From Ehretia macrophylla (lineage: Eukaryota; Streptophyta; Magnoliopsida; Boraginales; Ehretiaceae), in the NCBI GenBank assembly GCA_037974665.1, contig CM075783.1, positions 15,594,762 through 15,658,761 on the forward strand: a stretch of 64,000 nt of DNA. The letters are read 5' to 3'. The position numbers and the translations under genes are program-made. The stretch's first letter is position 1. The number at the start of each line of letters is the position of its first letter. The notes beneath the pieces are model-generated. The model worked only from the letters and a program-made list of their open reading frames with translations, searched no databases and had not been told where the DNA came from. Positions 61,159 to 64,000 of this stretch are shown here, piece by piece.

Positions 61159-64000
61159 ATGGCCGGTCGACCGAGAACCAGAGGTAGGCCTGAGATGACT
61201 GATGAGACTCCGAGTAACGCGGCACCGGGTCGTGACGGGGGTGATGACCGATTAGGGGCAGCTATGGAATGGATTGCAGAGTTAGTGGCTAGTCAGGCAC
61301 AGTTATTAACAGGGCAGGCTGCCCAGAATCAGGCTATGCAGGCTCAGCTACTGAATATTCAGGGTGGTAACCACGGGTGTGGTACCCTGAAGGAGTTTTT
61401 AGGATATCATCCACCGAGATTTCAGGGAGAGCCGGATGATAGGAAGGCAGAGGCATGGATTAGCAAGTTGGAGAAGATTTATGATCCACTTGGCTATACT
61501 GATGAGCAGAAAGTCTCTTTTGCCGTGTACTTGTTAGATGACGAGGCAGATGAGTGGTGGCGCATGGTAAGGACTAGCTGGGCGGCACAGGGTATTCCTT
61601 ATGTTTTGGATACCTTTCTGATGGCTTTCCGGGCAAAGTATGTCCCGAGGATTGCGAGGGAACGGAGAGAGGCAGAGTTTCTAGCCTTGGTCTAGGGAGA
61701 TGCTATAGTGGCTCAATATGAGGCCACATTTACTCGATTGTCCCGGTATGCACCGGAGTATGTGGCAGACGAGAAGCGGAGGACTCGCATATTTATATTG
61801 GGGTTGAGGCCCGAGATTCAGGATGTGATGGCACTGAATCGGTATGATATTTTCACTGAGGCTTTTGAGGCAGCTTCCAGACTAGAGAAGAGAAATGGGG
61901 ATCAGCTTGTTTCTAGTCAGCCCAGTAAGAGGCCGTATCAGCCGCAGTATCAGCAGGGCACGTATAGGCCTCCCGTACAACAGGTTGGGTTCAGGCCACC
62001 AGCACAGCAGGGTTCTTTTAGGCCACAGGGTCAGCAGAGTTACTATCGGCCTCAGTTTCAGCAGGGGCCATATCAGGTTCAGACTCAGTATAGGCCAGCC
62101 CAGTCACAGGGTCAGTACAGGCCCAATATGGTGAGACCTCAGCAGCAGGCTGTTTCAGCTGTTTCTACAGCTTCTGGTTCTTCCAGGGGCAGTGTTAGTG
62201 CCACATCATTGCAGTGTAATTACTGCAAGCGCCTAGGGCACGTGGAGTCCGACTGCAGGGTAAAGGCAGGGACATGTTTAGGTTGTGGTAGCAGCCAGCA
62301 TAGGGTGAAGGATTGCCCTAGATATTCGAGGGCTGAGGGTCGGGCAGCGACTCAGGGTTACCAGGGTAGACCTGCGGCCAGTGCACCTCAGCAGCAACAG
62401 TGGGTTCAGGCTTGGGCCTACGCAGTTGACTTAGAGGAGATGCCTGAGGAGACTGCAGTTGTGGAAGGTAACTTCCTTATACTTGATCAACTTGTTAAAG
62501 TGTTGATTGATTCTGGTGCTACGCATTCTTTCATTACTCCTGCTTGTGTGCAACGTGTTAAATTGCAACCTGAAAGATTGCCTTATGTGGTTGAGATTAG
62601 TACCTCTTTGACTGATAAGTATGTTACTGGCTTAGTATGTAAGGATTGTATAATACATGTTAAGGGGCATAATTTTCCTTCGGACCTTATTTTATTTCCT
62701 ATCCGGGGGTATGATGTTATCTTGGGTATGGATTGGCTTTCTAAGTATGATGCCCAGTTGAACTGTAGAACCAAGGTAGTACAGTTTCGTTTGCCAGATC
62801 AGCCAGTAGTTGAGGTAGTAGGGAACCGGGGTGCAAAGACGAGTTTTGTTATCTCAGCAACTAAAGCCGTTAAGTTGGTGAGTAAGGGGTGTTCGGGTTA
62901 TCTGGCTTATCTGATCAACAAGCCATCTGATAAGCTACAGCTAGAGGAAGTCCCTATTATTCGGGAATATCCCAATGTATTTCCCGAGGAGTTGCTAGGG
63001 TTACCGCCGGAGAGAGATGTGGAGTTTGTGATCAATCTTATTCCCGGTACTCAACCTATTTCTAAATCGGCGTACCGGATGGCACCAGCTGAGTTGAAGG
63101 AGTTGAAGACTCAATTGCAGGAGTTATTGGAGAAGGGATTCATTCAGCAGAGTTCTTCACCTTGGGGAGCTCCAGTCTTATTTGTGAAGAAGAAGGATGG
63201 TACCTTGAGATTGTGTATTGATTACCGTGGTTTGAATCAGGTGACCATCAAGAACAAGTATCCTTTGCCACTGATTGACGAGTTGTTCGATCAACTTCAG
63301 GGAGCTAAAGTCTATTCTAAATTTGATTTGAGGCAGGGGTATTATCAGCTTCGGATTCACACGGAGGATGTTCCGAAGTCTGCCGTCAGGACTCGGTATG
63401 GGCATTATGAGTTTGTTGTTATGCCCTTTGGATTAACTAATGCATCGGCAGCATTCATGGATCTTATGCATCGGGTTTTCCAGCCGTATTTAGACCAGTT
63501 CGTGGTAATCTTTATTGATGATATCTTGGTCTATTCTAAATCTGAATCGGAGCACGAGCAACATCTACGGCTTGTCTTACAGAAGCTGCAGGAGCATCAG
63601 TTGTTTGCCAAGTTCAGCAAATGTGAATTTTGGCTGCAACGCATATCTTTTCTTGGCCATGTTATTACACAGAGCGGTATCTCTGTAGATCCTACTAAGA
63701 TTGAGGTGGTGATGTCTTGGAAACGGCCAGAGAATGTTTCTGAGGTCCGTAGCTTTCTTGGCTTGGTGGGTTATTACCGTAGGTTTGTCAAGGACTTCTC
63801 AAAGATTGCTGGGCCATTTTCTAAGTTGACTCAGAAATGGACTATCTTTAATTAGGATGAGAAGTGTGAGAGTGGGTTTCAGGAGTTGAAAAAGAGGTTG
63901 ACTACTGCTCCAGTACTTGCTCTACCAGAGGGGACTGATAATATGGTTGTTTACAGCGATGCATCCAAGGAGGGCTTGGGATGTGTTCTTTTGCAGGATG
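61159..64000 (+). pseudogene. Gag-pol of element C, two premature stops, truncated by window edge
   Basis: Starts MAGRPRTRGRPEMTDE at 61159. The frame is stopped by TAG at 61693-61695 (gag, CAG in A and B) and by TAG at 63853-63855 (TGG in A and B, start of the RNase H region) but stays in register. Visible domains are gag with DDEADEWWRMV; Q/P/Y-rich linker; zinc knuckles [14 protein letters not shown] and [14 protein letters not shown] with all ligands present; protease DSGATHSF; reverse transcriptase with LCIDYRGL and FIDDILVY. RNase H begins at the edge. Both stops fit C-to-T or G-to-A change, as expected for deamination of methylated cytosine. Integrase and chromodomain lie beyond the window. 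Confidence 0.92.

Larger units (their letters stand above)
58452..64000 (+). mobile_element. Element C: chromodomain Ty3/gypsy copy, right part outside window
   Basis: 5' LTR 58452-60889, primer site 60896-60909, gag-pol from 61159 to the window edge. The expected target duplication is GTTGG (58447-58451), which cannot be confirmed because the other end is not included. Orientation is opposite to A and B. Confidence 0.92.

Overview
The window looks like repeat-dense nuclear DNA of a flowering plant, probably a eudicot. It is AT-rich and carries several Ty3/gypsy LTR retrotransposons primed by initiator-Met tRNA, a long-TIR MITE, a worn intron-containing kinase gene fragment and a long tandem satellite. 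I see no rRNA genes, no tRNA genes, no prokaryotic operons and no CRISPR. No intact host gene is visible. The only long open frames belong to retrotransposon polyproteins.

Layout. 1-2370: a pyrimidine-rich leader-like stretch, a MITE of about 589 bp (269-857), and a broken remnant of a BUB1-like spindle-checkpoint kinase gene. 2371-9740: a complete non-autonomous LTR retrotransposon with LTRs of about 2.86 kb, a 1.64 kb interior without gag-pol, and a perfect 5-bp target duplication (AGTAT). 9741-11832: an LTR-like remnant, then GT/CA microsatellites and a leader-like sequence ending at an ATG. 11833-58451: a satellite of about 376-bp monomers, all in one orientation, about 60 copies in three segments (14390-18726, 21170-32620, 51694-58451). 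Insertions of one chromodomain-bearing Ty3/gypsy family (LTR about 2.43-2.52 kb, TGTGAAACC...GGCGTGACA) interrupt it: solo LTR 1 (11868-14389, TSD GCCCA), solo LTR 2 (18727-21169, TSD GTAAG), and a fused minus-strand pair, A (32621-42477) and B (42478-51693). Plus-strand copy C begins at 58452 and runs off the window.

How the parts relate. The satellite appears to be built from the start of a gene. At the left edge of the array a leader-like sequence leads into ATG GCA TCC ACT TTC..., a frame that keeps its start codon in most satellite monomers and ends at a plausible splice donor. The rest of each monomer looks like intron and contains three short dyads, one with 12-bp arms. Shared variants at multiples of the monomer show higher-order repeats of 3 and 6 monomers (about 1.13 and 2.25 kb).

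The chromodomain family entered this array at least five times, at different dates. A has almost identical LTRs, B has LTRs about 2 percent apart, and two copies are reduced to solo LTRs. All visible polyproteins carry premature stops. A is nearly intact, with one nonsense codon early in gag and an altered protease active-site motif.
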